Assembly (NCBI GenBank): GCA_028288705.1
Contig: JAQBNH010000007.1
Span: 434,001-498,000, forward strand
Source of the DNA: Ferruginibacter sp.
GTDB lineage: Bacteria; Bacteroidota; Bacteroidia; Chitinophagales; Chitinophagaceae
Direction: 5' to 3'
DNA: 64,000 bases
Both the position numbers and the translations under genes were made by a program. Below, one piece after another: positions 8,829-17,649 of the stretch (position 1 is its first letter; each line of letters opens with the position of its first letter). The notes beneath the pieces were generated by a model. That model was not told the origin of the DNA and made no database searches. It saw nothing but the letters and a program-made list of their open reading frames with translations.

Positions 8829-9560
8829 CTAACCGGGGCTGTTACTGAAGCCGGTCATGAATTGTTTCGGTTTAACTTTCTCTTTCAGCAAGCCCTTAAT
8901 ATCGCCGAGTAATTTTTGAATTTCGTCTTCTTTTAATCCGTCGTAGATGCCACGCACCCTGCGATAACGATCAACAAGTGCAAAGAATTGTGTATGGATA
9001 AACTGGTTCTGGATCTGCTGTGCACTATCCGGCTTGCCGTTGTCAATCATATAACCCTGCCGCGCCATTGTGTAAAGTGTTGACTTATCTCCCGTTAAAA
9101 AAAACCAGTTACGTGCAGAAGGAACTTCGTTTTTGGTATCGGTTACCGACAAACTGTAAGATCCGTCATGTGCCTGTTTAACCGTGCTGTTTAGTATTTT
9201 TTGTTCGTAAGCCTTTAAAACAGATACGCTGTCCACTTCAGGCATACAAGTATGAGAGGCAATCAGGAACTCAGGCTCGTCTTTATACGCATCGAAAATA
9301 CGGTGCATATTGGCATTCATTTTCGGACAGATCCCTTTACAGGTGGTAAAAAAATATTCTGCTACGTACACCTTATTGTCGGTGTTCTTATTATTGAAAA
9401 CATGACCATTCTGATCTGTAAAACTAAATTCGGGCACTGCGGGGTTGATCACTTTCAGTTTTGACGCAGAGAAGTCGTAGTCTTTAAAAACGAAGGCATA
9501 AAACACCGCAAGCAGCACGGCGAAGAACCCGATATAAATCCACAGCTTATACTTTTTCAT
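8829..9560 (-). CDS. SCO1/SenC family copper chaperone
   Basis: A 243-residue protein with an N-terminal membrane anchor (about 5-25) and a thioredoxin-like domain facing the periplasm. The copper-binding CxxxC is present (FTTCKGICPKM), and the conserved distal histidine is most likely that in FIHTQFFALVD. The family delivers copper to the CuA site of cytochrome c oxidase or acts in related redox steps. The region between the CxxxC and the His is somewhat unusual (SHTCMPEVDSVSVLKAYE adds a third cysteine). It is transcribed with the Fur-family gene and divergently from merC. A TAAATTTG element on the minus strand (9577-9584) may be its -7 box. Confidence 0.88.
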   Translation of the reverse strand: MKKYKLWIYIGFFAVLLAVFYAFVFKDYDFSASKLKVINPAVPEFSFTDQNGHVFNNKNTDNKVYVAEYFFTTCKGICPKMNANMHRIFDAYKDEPEFLIASHTCMPEVDSVSVLKAYEQKILNSTVKQAHDGSYSLSVTDTKNEVPSARNWFFLTGDKSTLYTMARQGYMIDNGKPDSAQQIQNQFIHTQFFALVDRYRRVRGIYDGLKEDEIQKLLGDIKGLLKEKVKPKQFMTGFSNSPG

Positions 9561-9635
9561 CTTCCAGGTTTAAGGGCAAATTTACGCTGTAATTGCCATG
9601 AGTGAAAATATACCTCGTCCAGTAATTGTTAAAAC

Positions 9636-9666
9636 TTGCAACATCATTGCAAAAATGATATCTTTG
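9636..9666 (+). promoter_or_regulatory. merC promoter with overlapping palindromic operator candidate
   Basis: A Bacteroidota-type promoter is visible: TTG at 9636-9638, a 20-nt spacer, and TATCTTTG at 9659-9666. The -33 element is embedded in two copies of the palindrome TTGCAA (9636-9641 and 9647-9652) separated by 5 nt, forming a 17-bp inverted repeat typical in size of Fur/Zur operators. A Fur-family repressor is encoded about 0.8 kb away, so this is a plausible binding site. The promoter match is direct; the operator role is inferred. Confidence 0.55.
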
Positions 9667-9672
9667 CTTTTT

Positions 9673-10062
9673 ATGGGTTTAAAAATTAATTGGGATGGAT
9701 TGGGGATCGCGACTTCTTTGGTTTGCGCAATCCATTGTGCTGTTTTGCCATTGCTGTTAACAAGCCTTCCGGTGTTTGGAAATGATATCATCCACAATTT
9801 GTATTTCGAATGGGCCATGATCCTGTTGGCATTTGTGGTGGGTAGTTATTCCTTATTTCATGGCTACGCAAAACATCATCGGTCTTTAATGCCCGTCTTG
9901 ATTTTTACCACCGGATTTTTGTTCCTGGTCTCCAAGCAATTTTTTCATGAAGCGGAAACTTATTTATTGATCCCTGCAGTGCTATTGATTATTGGCGCGC
10001 ATTACCTCAACTACCGGCTTTGTCATCGCAGCCGCTGCGTTTCTGCCCACCATAAACACTGA
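9673..10062 (+). CDS. MerC domain-containing membrane protein
   Basis: A 129-residue membrane protein, taking the ATG at 9673 (MGLKINWDG). The longer frame opens at 9598, but that region holds the promoter. MerC proteins are small four-helix inner-membrane proteins first known for mercury uptake. The key CxxxC is in the first helix (LVCAIHCAVLPLL). Further membrane segments lie at about 45-62, 70-88 and 92-110, and the C-terminus is rich in His, Cys and Arg (CHRSRCVSAHHKH), suggesting metal binding. In Bacteroidota such proteins often sit beside Fur/Zur genes, as here, so a role in zinc or another metal's homeostasis is likelier than mercury resistance; no merA or merR is present. Confidence 0.82.
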   Translation: MGLKINWDGLGIATSLVCAIHCAVLPLLLTSLPVFGNDIIHNLYFEWAMILLAFVVGSYSLFHGYAKHHRSLMPVLIFTTGFLFLVSKQFFHEAETYLLIPAVLLIIGAHYLNYRLCHRSRCVSAHHKH

Positions 10063-10103
10063 TAATTCTGGTATAATTATTATCTTGGATAAAACTGTCA
10101 GAC

Positions 10104-10529
10104 ATGAAAAATATCATCAGCCTTGCTTTCGCCATTTGCATTTTTTGCTCTGCCAAGGCTCAATCCAAAGACGAACAACTCATCCGCGATGCGATGACTG
10201 AACAATTGCAGGCATGGAACAAAGGTGATATTAACCGGTTCATGGATACTTACTGGCATTCAGATTCACTGATGTTCATTGGAAAAAGCGGCGTAACATA
10301 CGGTTGGCAAAACACGCTGAACAATTACAAAAAAAGTTATCCTGATACCGCGGCGATGGGTAAGCTTGATTTTAATATTATCCAGGTGAAGCGATTATCT
10401 GCTCTTTATTTTTCCGTTGTAGGAAAATGGCATTTAACCAGGAGCATAGGTGATGTGGGCGGGCATTTTACGCTGCTATTGAGAAAAGTAAAAAACAAAT
10501 GGGTGATTGTTTCTGATCACAGCAGTTAA
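10104..10529 (+). CDS. Secreted DUF4440 / SnoaL-like protein
   Basis: A 141-residue protein with a signal peptide (about 1-19, ending CSAKAQ) and one NTF2-like domain of the DUF4440 type (DEQLIRDAMTEQLQAWNKGD at its start, GHFTLLLRKVKNKWVIVSDH at its end). Such domains bind small ligands or carry out simple isomerase-type chemistry; here no catalytic residue can be named. Export suggests a periplasmic location. Its stop overlaps the end of the convergent small membrane protein gene by 4 nt. Confidence 0.82.
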   Translation: MKNIISLAFAICIFCSAKAQSKDEQLIRDAMTEQLQAWNKGDINRFMDTYWHSDSLMFIGKSGVTYGWQNTLNNYKKSYPDTAAMGKLDFNIIQVKRLSALYFSVVGKWHLTRSIGDVGGHFTLLLRKVKNKWVIVSDHSS

Positions 10530-10750
10530 GTATTTACCGTCCATTTTTTACGCAGGTACCGGATGAGCAACAACAGCGTGATAACAAAAAAAACGTAGTA
10601 CAGCAGGTTCTGCCATGTCGGGCTGCCGCTGAAAAATCCGTAGCCCCAGTAAATTCCGACCAACACCTGGCTGATCATCCAGATAAGTGACATCGCAATA
10701 CTATTGATGATCCGTACAAAAAAATCCCTTGTTTCATCTTCCATTCCCAT
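10526..10750 (-). CDS. Small two-TM membrane protein of unknown function
   Basis: A 74-residue protein with two hydrophobic helices (about 18-38 and 47-65) and a basic C-terminus (RYLRKKW). A second in-frame ATG two codons later (MEDETRD) is an equally good start. No family is recognised. It lies 26 nt downstream of the GH25 gene in the same direction and could be in its transcript. Confidence 0.6.
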   Translation of the reverse strand: MGMEDETRDFFVRIINSIAMSLIWMISQVLVGIYWGYGFFSGSPTWQNLLYYVFFVITLLLLIRYLRKKWTVNT

Positions 10751-10776
10751 AAAGAAAAATTTAAGCTTCGTTATTC

Positions 10777-11547
10777 TTATTGCCTGATCCGCATTTCTTC
10801 AAATGCAAGGCTATCTCCATTAAACACATTGAAATCTACGAAACTGGAAATGCCATTGACATGGCCGGTTTCATTGTGTTGCCAAAACGACCAGTCGCGT
10901 TTTATCCTGGGTTTGTCCTTCACGAGGTAATGCGCCACCCATAACGGGTACTGATCAAATTTGCCGGCGAGGATTCTGTTATAAAAATCCACGTTCGTGT
11001 AAATGATCGGCATTACGTTCCATTTATTTTCCACGAGCGTCAGCCATTCCTGCATTTCTTTCTGTACTACTTTTGCAGAAGCTCCGTAAGTCTGCTCCAC
11101 ATCCAACACAGGCGGCAGATCGCCCGGCTTTAATTGGACTGTTGAAATGAAATTCTTTGCCTGTGCCTTCCCGCTTTTTGTCGCGATAAAAAAATGATAA
11201 GCTCCGCGAACCATGCCTGCGCGCTGGGCGTACAGCCAGTTTCGCCGGAACTGCTCATCCACAGAGCCGATACCTTCCGTTGCTTTGATAAACGCAAATT
11301 TCAGCCGGATATCTTCTACCTGCATCCGTTGTACATCCTCCCAGGAAATCGTTTGTTGGTGCCGGCTCACATCAATGCCATGCAACTCATAATTTGCCGG
11401 GATGGAGATACCAAAAGCTCGGTAATGAATGAAGGAGGGCGCAAATAATACCCTACTCACAAAAAATGCAATGGCGGCTAAAATTGCGAGGATGACCAAT
11501 AAACGGGCAACACGTTTGCCCCAACTAAATTTCTTTTTTTTAGCCAT
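10777..11547 (-). CDS. GH25 family lysozyme, membrane-anchored
   Basis: A 256-residue protein: a basic N-terminus (MAKKKKFSWGKR), one membrane helix (about 14-33), then a glycoside hydrolase 25 domain (about 50-250). Family motifs are HGIDVSRHQ at the start of the barrel, FAFIKATEG, GAYHFF and the catalytic PPVLDVEQ strand, followed by PIIYTNVDFY and PLWVAHY. These enzymes cut the beta-1,4 bond between N-acetylmuramic acid and N-acetylglucosamine. A role in peptidoglycan turnover or in prey or neighbour wall digestion is inferred. It lies 15 nt after the M1 peptidase gene on the same strand. Confidence 0.9.
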   Translation of the reverse strand: MAKKKKFSWGKRVARLLVILAILAAIAFFVSRVLFAPSFIHYRAFGISIPANYELHGIDVSRHQQTISWEDVQRMQVEDIRLKFAFIKATEGIGSVDEQFRRNWLYAQRAGMVRGAYHFFIATKSGKAQAKNFISTVQLKPGDLPPVLDVEQTYGASAKVVQKEMQEWLTLVENKWNVMPIIYTNVDFYNRILAGKFDQYPLWVAHYLVKDKPRIKRDWSFWQHNETGHVNGISSFVDFNVFNGDSLAFEEMRIRQ

Positions 11548-11562
11548 GAATAACCGCAGGCG

Positions 11563-13491
11563 CTACTTGATGATCTGCCGCACAAATGTATTGTTTCCGC
11601 TTTTAACCTGCACCTGGTAACTTCCTGCCGGCCAGCTTGCAAAAGAAACCTGGAAGATCTCTCCACCATTTAGCAGGGTAACTTCTTTACGGTATAACAG
11701 CTGTCCGCCTGCATTAAAAATCTGTACGCTGGCACTCGTTGAATTAAAATCATGGAGGTAAATCGTGAGCGGTCCGGTCACCGGGTTTGGATACAATTCC
11801 AACGCTCCCTGCCCGTTATTGGCAAAAATCGTTTTTGCTGTAGAATTATTTTTACTAATGAGCCAGTAATCCGGATCCACTAAAACCGTATCCGCGAGAA
11901 AGCCGATGTCGCGCACAAACATTTCGTGGTTTACATGATTGTCTACAATGACTGTTTTCTCCTGGGTTGCGTTTTTAAACTTTAGTGCTACAGGCATCTC
12001 AAAGAAACTCACGGAAGGATGGGAAGTAACCTGGTTCATTCGTATCCGTACATTCCTGTTGCCAAGCTGGCTCCAGTCCACGTGGTAAGTCGGATACCCT
12101 TCACCGGTATACCACTGATTAAAAAAAACAGTCAGGTCTTTCCCGCTCGCCTGTTCCATATTGCGTTTAAAATCTGCTGTTCGCGCGAAACCGTAACTGA
12201 GCCTGCTGTCTTGCTGGTATTGTTTCATGCCTTTAAAAAACGACTGATCGCCCAGCATAAACCGCAACATATACAACAGGTAAGCGCCTTTGTTGTAAGT
12301 AAGCCTGCCATCAAATATTCGGGAGACATTCGTTGTATCATCCACCCTTACTGAACCGCCGAGTTGTGTGACAATGTTGTTGATCACGGCTATCCGGTTT
12401 GCAATAGTGGAAGCCGGGTAAAAATTTTCAACATGAAACGCGGCAAGAAAAGTTGCGAAGCCTTCATTCAGCCAGGCATCCTGCCAGCTTGCCGTGGTGA
12501 TCTTATCTCCAAACCATTGATGCCCTAATTCGTGCGCCATCAGGCTTTCGTTGGTATTGATTAAAAAAGTGGAAGTTTGATGTTCCATGCCTCCGCCCCA
12601 GCCAAATTGCACATGACCATATTTCTCACGGATAAACGGGTACTCGCCAAAATATTGATTGAAGAGAGCCATCGCATTTAAAACCTTAGGGGTATTTGCC
12701 TGGAATGCCGCCTGGCTTTCCGGGTAACAAAAAGTTTGCATAGGAAGAGTCGTGTTGCCTAATTGCACCGAATTATTAAAAACCACATAATTGGTTACCG
12801 CAAAACAAACCAGGTAAGTTGCGATCGGGTAACGATGCCTCCAGTGAGTACTGATCTTTGTTCCGTTAATGGTTTCAGATTGTAATAACCCATTGCTGGC
12901 AGCTTTGTAGATCGCAGGATGCGTAACGATCACATCAATCGAATCTGCCTTATCATCCAACCCGTTTTTGCAGGGCCACCAATCTCTTGCGCCATATGGT
13001 TCACTCAGCGTCCACATCACCGGCGTTCCTAAATGCATATCCTGTATAAATGAACCGAAGCCGGTATTGGGCGGAATGCCTTTATAATAAATGCTGACCG
13101 AATCCAAGCGGTTAGCAGGAACAGCAGGGTTAAAATTAATTTGCAGGCTGTTATTTGCCTGGATAAACCCCAGCCCGTTTTGCCGTTGGATCACACTATC
13201 TGTTACCAGCGGGCTCATCAAATCTAAAGTAATACTTGAAGTGTTCGCGGCCACGTAGAAATAGACCGTCACTTTACCTTTTATAAAACGAACAGCAGGA
13301 TCTACTTCCCACTCGCAGCGATAATATTTTACGTCAAAATTATCTGAGGCCAGGGTTGATTCACCCACAGAACCCAGACGGTGGTGCCCTTGCTGTTCCA
13401 TCAGCGCAATCGCTTTGGTTTCGGCCACGGGATCAAATTGCGCCATTGCGGGAAAGCTCCAGCATAAACTCAGTATAAAGAAAATTCGCAT
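11563..13491 (-). CDS. Secreted M1 family metallopeptidase with T9SS C-terminal domain
   Basis: A 642-residue exported aminopeptidase-like enzyme. A signal peptide (about 1-17, ending AMAQ) precedes an M1 N-terminal beta domain (about 45-240) and the catalytic domain with GGGMEH (299-304), zinc motif HELGHQW (from residue 320) and the third ligand in NEGFA (Glu 343). The last 80 residues form a type A T9SS sorting domain (LELYPNPVTGPLTIYL to a basic end VRQIIK), so the product should be secreted or attached to the cell surface by type IX secretion. Family members trim N-terminal residues from peptides. Confidence 0.93.
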   Translation of the reverse strand: MRIFFILSLCWSFPAMAQFDPVAETKAIALMEQQGHHRLGSVGESTLASDNFDVKYYRCEWEVDPAVRFIKGKVTVYFYVAANTSSITLDLMSPLVTDSVIQRQNGLGFIQANNSLQINFNPAVPANRLDSVSIYYKGIPPNTGFGSFIQDMHLGTPVMWTLSEPYGARDWWPCKNGLDDKADSIDVIVTHPAIYKAASNGLLQSETINGTKISTHWRHRYPIATYLVCFAVTNYVVFNNSVQLGNTTLPMQTFCYPESQAAFQANTPKVLNAMALFNQYFGEYPFIREKYGHVQFGWGGGMEHQTSTFLINTNESLMAHELGHQWFGDKITTASWQDAWLNEGFATFLAAFHVENFYPASTIANRIAVINNIVTQLGGSVRVDDTTNVSRIFDGRLTYNKGAYLLYMLRFMLGDQSFFKGMKQYQQDSRLSYGFARTADFKRNMEQASGKDLTVFFNQWYTGEGYPTYHVDWSQLGNRNVRIRMNQVTSHPSVSFFEMPVALKFKNATQEKTVIVDNHVNHEMFVRDIGFLADTVLVDPDYWLISKNNSTAKTIFANNGQGALELYPNPVTGPLTIYLHDFNSTSASVQIFNAGGQLLYRKEVTLLNGGEIFQVSFASWPAGSYQVQVKSGNNTFVRQIIK

Positions 13492-13635
13492 AATGATTTA
13501 ATTATATGGATTTGCCAAAGCAATGTTAAGGACAGGGACCATGGGCAATAACCTTTTCCAGGCACACGTTATATCTGGCATTCTGTAAAACGGCAGGATG
13601 CCCCCGTATATTTCATCACCATAATAATACGCAAT

Positions 13636-14484
13636 TTGAAAACATCCGTTCTAAGAGCCCTGACCTGTTTCCTTGTTACTATTGCTATCAGTTACAAAAG
13701 TTCGGCCTTTCCCGACACCGATACCTCAAAAACGAAAAAAATATTATTAGCTTCTGCCGATAAAAAACGCAATGCCATCGTGGTTAGGGAGTCGAATGTT
13801 GTATATCCCGCTATATTTAAGGGGCATGAGACCTTCAGCCAGGATTATGTAGAAAAGTTTGCGGTGAGCCGTCGTGACTACCTGATCCGGACGTTTGGCA
13901 GAAGCAAAAAATTCTTTCCCAAGGCCATATCTATTTTAAAAAAATATAATGTACCTGCAGAATTTGCGGTGTTGATTGCATTGGAAAGTGGCTTTAATGC
14001 AAATGCTTTATCCGGTGCCGGCGCCAAAGGCTACTGGCAGTTTATGGATGATGTGGCGAAAGAATACAACCTCCGTATCGCAGAAAATCTCCCCGTAACC
14101 ACTATCCGTAAAACAAAATCCGGTAAAAAAATTACGGTCACTAAAAAGCCCGTTGATGACCGGACGAATTTCCTGAAATCGACCATTGCGGCTGCCCGCT
14201 ACCTGAAAGACCGCAGCCGTAACCTGAATGGCGACTGGCTATTGATCGCAGCCAGTTACAATTGTGGTGTGGGCAATGTTTGGAATGCCATGGAACGCTC
14301 CGGATTAAGTAATCCAACATTTTGGGATATCAAAAATCGTTTGCCCGCAGAAACCCGCGCATACGTCATGAATTTTATTGCGCTTAACGTGATCTTTAAA
14401 AATTACGAAAACTTCTCCCGCAACAGCCTTTGCTTTAAACCGGTAATACAAAACCTTCCCGTTGCCTCTTTTGAAGAGGATTAA
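13636..14484 (+). CDS. Lytic transglycosylase (SLT domain, MltD-like)
   Basis: A 282-residue exported protein. It starts at TTG, which gives a proper signal peptide (about 1-25, ending YKSSAF); no ATG lies at a suitable place. The SLT domain (about 105-260) carries the catalytic glutamate in VLIALESGFN, then GAGAKGYWQFM, and later ASYNCGVGNVWNAM and LPAETRAYVMNFIAL. These enzymes cleave peptidoglycan with formation of 1,6-anhydro-muropeptides. An extra basic segment (about 155-175, TIRKTKSGKKITVTKKP) is inserted between the catalytic helix and the conserved VDDRTNF region. No LysM repeats follow, unlike MltD. Confidence 0.9.
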   Translation: MKTSVLRALTCFLVTIAISYKSSAFPDTDTSKTKKILLASADKKRNAIVVRESNVVYPAIFKGHETFSQDYVEKFAVSRRDYLIRTFGRSKKFFPKAISILKKYNVPAEFAVLIALESGFNANALSGAGAKGYWQFMDDVAKEYNLRIAENLPVTTIRKTKSGKKITVTKKPVDDRTNFLKSTIAAARYLKDRSRNLNGDWLLIAASYNCGVGNVWNAMERSGLSNPTFWDIKNRLPAETRAYVMNFIALNVIFKNYENFSRNSLCFKPVIQNLPVASFEED

Positions 14485-14519
14485 CAGCATTGCAGGCAAA
14501 ATAGCAGTAATTTTGCGCC

Positions 14520-15551
14520 ATGCCAGGCATTAATTGGAACGACAGTATAAATTTAGCAAGCAAGCTCACCCCAGCCCGTTTATGGAATGGCATCAAGGTA
14601 TTAAGTAGTTTTTACCTGAGCCGTATGCTCGATAAACCCGTGCAATGGGGCTTTCCTGTTTCTGTTTCATTTGAACCTACTACCAGTTGCAACCTTCGTT
14701 GCCCGGAATGCCCCAGCGGCCTTCGTGCATTTACCCGCCCGACGGGAATGTTACAAAAAGATTTCTTCCGGGAAACAATCGACGATATTCATAAGGAACT
14801 GCTTTACCTGATCTTTTATTTCCAGGGCGAACCTTATCTCAATACCAATTTTTTGGAGATGGTAAAATATGCTTCGGATAAAGGGATATATACCGCCACT
14901 TCTACCAATGCTCATTATCTTACCGATGATGCCGCACGTAAAACTGTGGAAAGCGGGCTTGACCGGCTGATCATTTCGATCGATGGAACAACGCAGGATG
15001 TATATCAGTCTTATCGTGTTGGCGGCAACCTGGAAAAGGTGATTGCCGGTGCAAAAAATATCGTGAAGTGGAAAAAAGAACTGAACAGCAAAACCCCTTT
15101 TGTCTTCTTCCAGTTTTTAGTGGTTAAACCCAACGAACACCAGATTGAAGATATTAAACGACTGGCGAAAGAAGTGGGTGTGGACGAAGTTCGTTTCAAA
15201 ACCGCGCAGGTATACGATTATGAAAACGACCCCAATCAACTGATCCCGACGAATGCGAAATTCAGCCGCTACAAAAAAAACGCAGCAGGTGAATATGTGG
15301 CTAAAAATAAACTAGCTAACCGTTGCTGGAAACTCTGGCATGCCAATGTGATCACCTGGGATGGTTTGGTGGTGCCTTGTTGTTTTGATAAAGATGCGAT
15401 GCACCGTCTCGGTAATTTGAAGAATGAATCTTTCAAAAATATCTGGCAGAACAGCAACTACAGGCAGTTTCGCGCGGAACTCATGCAAAGCCGCAAGAAC
15501 ATTGATATCTGTGCCAATTGCAGTGAAGGCGTATCTGTTTGGAAAGATTAA
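14520..15551 (+). CDS. Radical SAM / SPASM domain protein
   Basis: A 343-residue radical S-adenosylmethionine enzyme. The [4Fe-4S] motif is CNLRCPEC (Cys 57, 61, 64). The barrel continues with FYFQGEPYLN and DRLIISIDGTTQDVYQSYR. The C-terminal SPASM-like segment contains CWKLW, VVPCCFDKDAMHRLGN and ICANC, which would ligate an auxiliary cluster. No precursor peptide or other maturation gene is next to it, so the substrate is unknown; SPASM enzymes often modify peptides, but carbohydrate and cofactor substrates are also known. A TAATTTTG box ends 4 nt before the ATG (14508-14515), which would make the mRNA almost leaderless. Confidence 0.88.
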   Translation: MPGINWNDSINLASKLTPARLWNGIKVLSSFYLSRMLDKPVQWGFPVSVSFEPTTSCNLRCPECPSGLRAFTRPTGMLQKDFFRETIDDIHKELLYLIFYFQGEPYLNTNFLEMVKYASDKGIYTATSTNAHYLTDDAARKTVESGLDRLIISIDGTTQDVYQSYRVGGNLEKVIAGAKNIVKWKKELNSKTPFVFFQFLVVKPNEHQIEDIKRLAKEVGVDEVRFKTAQVYDYENDPNQLIPTNAKFSRYKKNAAGEYVAKNKLANRCWKLWHANVITWDGLVVPCCFDKDAMHRLGNLKNESFKNIWQNSNYRQFRAELMQSRKNIDICANCSEGVSVWKD

Positions 15552-15573
15552 ATTCACCGCCTAAAACCGGGCT

Positions 15574-16632
15574 ATGAATCAAAATGTTTTTAATGAGCGC
15601 CTTCGCCAGGTGCTTGTTCTTCTCCTGATCATTTTAATGGCTGTATTGCTCATCAGCCAGCTCGCCATCTTTATACCTGGTTTACTTGGTGGCATTACCT
15701 TGTATATTTTATCGCGCGCATTTTATTTCCGGATGGTTTATAAGAAGAAATGGAAAAAGGGCTGGACGGCCTTATTGTTCATTTTGGGCTACCTGGTCAT
15801 CATCGCAGTTCCGGTTTATATAAGTGTAACGCTGATCTCCCCAAAAATAAATTCAATCGCACAAAACCAGGATAAAATCATGTCCGCCATTGAAGGTATA
15901 TCCAATAAACTGGCAGAAAAGACGGGATTTAAATTGTTGTCTGCCGACAGTGCAAAAGCGATCTCGGGGAAAGTAGCTACCATGGTGCCACGGCTACTTA
16001 ACAGCACGGCCACGGTATTAACGAACCTGATCATGATGTTCTTTCTTTTTTACTATCTGCTTACCAACGGAAAAGAGATAGAACGTTACCTCAATCGCAT
16101 CATTCCTTTAAAGCCTGAGAACATCAGCACGCTCGCCACTGAAACAAAAATGATGGTGAAAGCAAATGCACTGGGTATACCGATTATTTGTATCATCCAG
16201 GGCGCCTTTGCCTGTCTGGGCTATTGGATCTTTGGCATGGAAGACTGGGCGTTATGGGGTTTTGTTACGGGCGTTTTTGCTTTTTTCCCCTTGGTAGGAA
16301 CGATGATCGTTTGGGTTCCCATTGTGGGCTATCTTTTTATGCAGGGTGCTAACTGGCAGGCCATCGGGTTAACGATCTACAGTGTTATCGTAACCGGCAA
16401 CGTAGATTATATCGCCAGGTTAAGCCTGATGAAACGTATGGGGAATGTGCATCCGATGATCACGGTGCTGGGTGTGATTGTGGGCTTATCACTCTTTGGC
16501 TTTATCGGTCTTGTTTTCGGGCCGTTACTTGTCAGCTATTTTATTATACTGGTTAAAATATATATCAATGAATTTGGAACGCCGGCACAACATGCAGAAA
16601 TGAAGGAACCAACTGTGGAACCGCAGAAATAA
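15574..16632 (+). CDS. AI-2E family transporter
   Basis: A 352-residue inner membrane protein of the AI-2 exporter / PerM family, with about eight hydrophobic segments. A hydrophobic hairpin comes first (about 12-45), then TM segments near 65-90 and 145-170. The conserved C-terminal half contains GVFAFFPLVGTMIVWVP and the closing GLVFGPLLVSYF. Members export autoinducer-2, indole or ions; the substrate here is unknown. It begins 22 nt after the radical SAM gene and may be co-transcribed. Confidence 0.88.
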   Translation: MNQNVFNERLRQVLVLLLIILMAVLLISQLAIFIPGLLGGITLYILSRAFYFRMVYKKKWKKGWTALLFILGYLVIIAVPVYISVTLISPKINSIAQNQDKIMSAIEGISNKLAEKTGFKLLSADSAKAISGKVATMVPRLLNSTATVLTNLIMMFFLFYYLLTNGKEIERYLNRIIPLKPENISTLATETKMMVKANALGIPIICIIQGAFACLGYWIFGMEDWALWGFVTGVFAFFPLVGTMIVWVPIVGYLFMQGANWQAIGLTIYSVIVTGNVDYIARLSLMKRMGNVHPMITVLGVIVGLSLFGFIGLVFGPLLVSYFIILVKIYINEFGTPAQHAEMKEPTVEPQK

Positions 16633-16635
16633 TAA

Positions 16636-16667
16636 TTTGTTTATTCAATGTTTAAACATTAACTTTG
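16636..16667 (+). promoter_or_regulatory. Bacteroidota-type promoter for SnoaL-like gene
   Basis: TTTG (16636-16639), a 20-nt spacer and TAACTTTG (16660-16667) match the TTG / TAnnTTTG consensus. It would give a leader of about 20 nt before the ATG at 16693. Confidence 0.7.
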
Positions 16668-16692
16668 CTCTTTAATCATAAAACTTACAGAT

Positions 16693-17046
16693 ATGAAAGA
16701 TTTAAGAACCTTAGTTGATGAGCTCAACCAGATGATATTGGAAGGAAAGATCCTGGATGCTTTTGAAAAATTTTATGCTGAAGATGTAGTGATGCAGGAT
16801 AATGATTACCCCGCACGTGAAGGCAAAGAAGTGAACCGTGGTTATGAAGAGGCTTTCGTAAACGGGATTGAAGAATTTCGTGGCGCAAAAGTGGTTAATA
16901 CGATTATAAGTGATGGCATTGCAGTAGTTGAGTGGTGGTTTGATTACACCCATAAAGAATATGGTGTAAGGAATTACACACAGGTTTCTGTACAACGCTG
17001 GAAGAATGGCCAGATCGTTGAAGAAAAATTTTATTACAACAACTAA
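16693..17046 (+). CDS. SnoaL-like (NTF2-fold) cytosolic protein
   Basis: A 117-residue single-domain protein without a signal peptide. It has the NTF2-like pattern of an N-terminal helix pair (LNQMILEGKILDAFEKFYAE), DVVMQDND, and a C-terminal sheet ending RWKNGQIVEEKFYYN. This fits the SnoaL-like polyketide-cyclase-type family, whose members often have no proven enzyme activity. The gene has its own promoter and terminator and so is a monocistronic unit. Confidence 0.85.
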   Translation: MKDLRTLVDELNQMILEGKILDAFEKFYAEDVVMQDNDYPAREGKEVNRGYEEAFVNGIEEFRGAKVVNTIISDGIAVVEWWFDYTHKEYGVRNYTQVSVQRWKNGQIVEEKFYYNN

Positions 17047-17067
17047 TTTGAAGCAAATTGTATAATT

Positions 17068-17105
17068 AGTCTGCCGCAATGAAAGTTGTTGGCAGACTTT
17101 TTTTA
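17068..17105 (+). terminator. Rho-independent terminator after SnoaL-like gene
   Basis: An eight-base-pair stem (AGTCTGCC with GGCAGACT) and a 15-nt loop are followed by eight T. Confidence 0.85.
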
Positions 17106-17191
17106 TTATTGTAAAACTATTTCGATTGTATTAAAAAGGCGCTGGAGATGCCTTTACCGTTATTTTAACCCAACGGTATAAAAATATTTGT

Positions 17192-17644
17192 ATGGGCATT
17201 GAAAACGATATTAACCAAACCAGCTTCCGGAACGAGTACCAAAAGGCCGTCATCAATTTTATTTATACGTATAACTGGATGAATGAAAAGATGAAAGGTA
17301 TTTTTGAACGGGAAGATATTACGCCGCAGCAGTTTAATATTCTGCGCATTTTACGAGGTGCGGGTAAACCCATTTCCACTTTGCAAATACGGCAGCGAAT
17401 GCTGGACAAAATGAGCGACACCAGCCGCATTGTTGACCGCCTCCTCACAAAAGGACTGGTGAAGAAGAATATTTGCGCAAACGATAAGCGGCTTGTAGAC
17501 GTGAGCATTACTGACAAAGGAAAAAAACTCCTGGAAAAGATTGATAAGTACAACGATGAAATGGACGAGATCTTTGGAAATATTTCTGAGGCCGATGCAA
17601 AAACATTAAATAAACTGCTCGATAAGATCCGCAGCGCTAACTAA
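17192..17644 (+). CDS. MarR family transcriptional regulator
   Basis: A 150-residue winged-helix protein. The helix-turn-helix and wing are seen in ITPQQFNILRILRGAG, RQRMLDKMSDTSRIVDRLL and KGLVKKNICANDKRLVDVSI, and helices at both ends would form the dimer interface. MarR proteins usually repress transport or stress genes and respond to small molecules. It precedes the GH10-like hydrolase gene by only 5 nt, so the two are probably in one transcript. Confidence 0.9.
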   Translation: MGIENDINQTSFRNEYQKAVINFIYTYNWMNEKMKGIFEREDITPQQFNILRILRGAGKPISTLQIRQRMLDKMSDTSRIVDRLLTKGLVKKNICANDKRLVDVSITDKGKKLLEKIDKYNDEMDEIFGNISEADAKTLNKLLDKIRSAN

Positions 17645-17649
17645 TTTTT

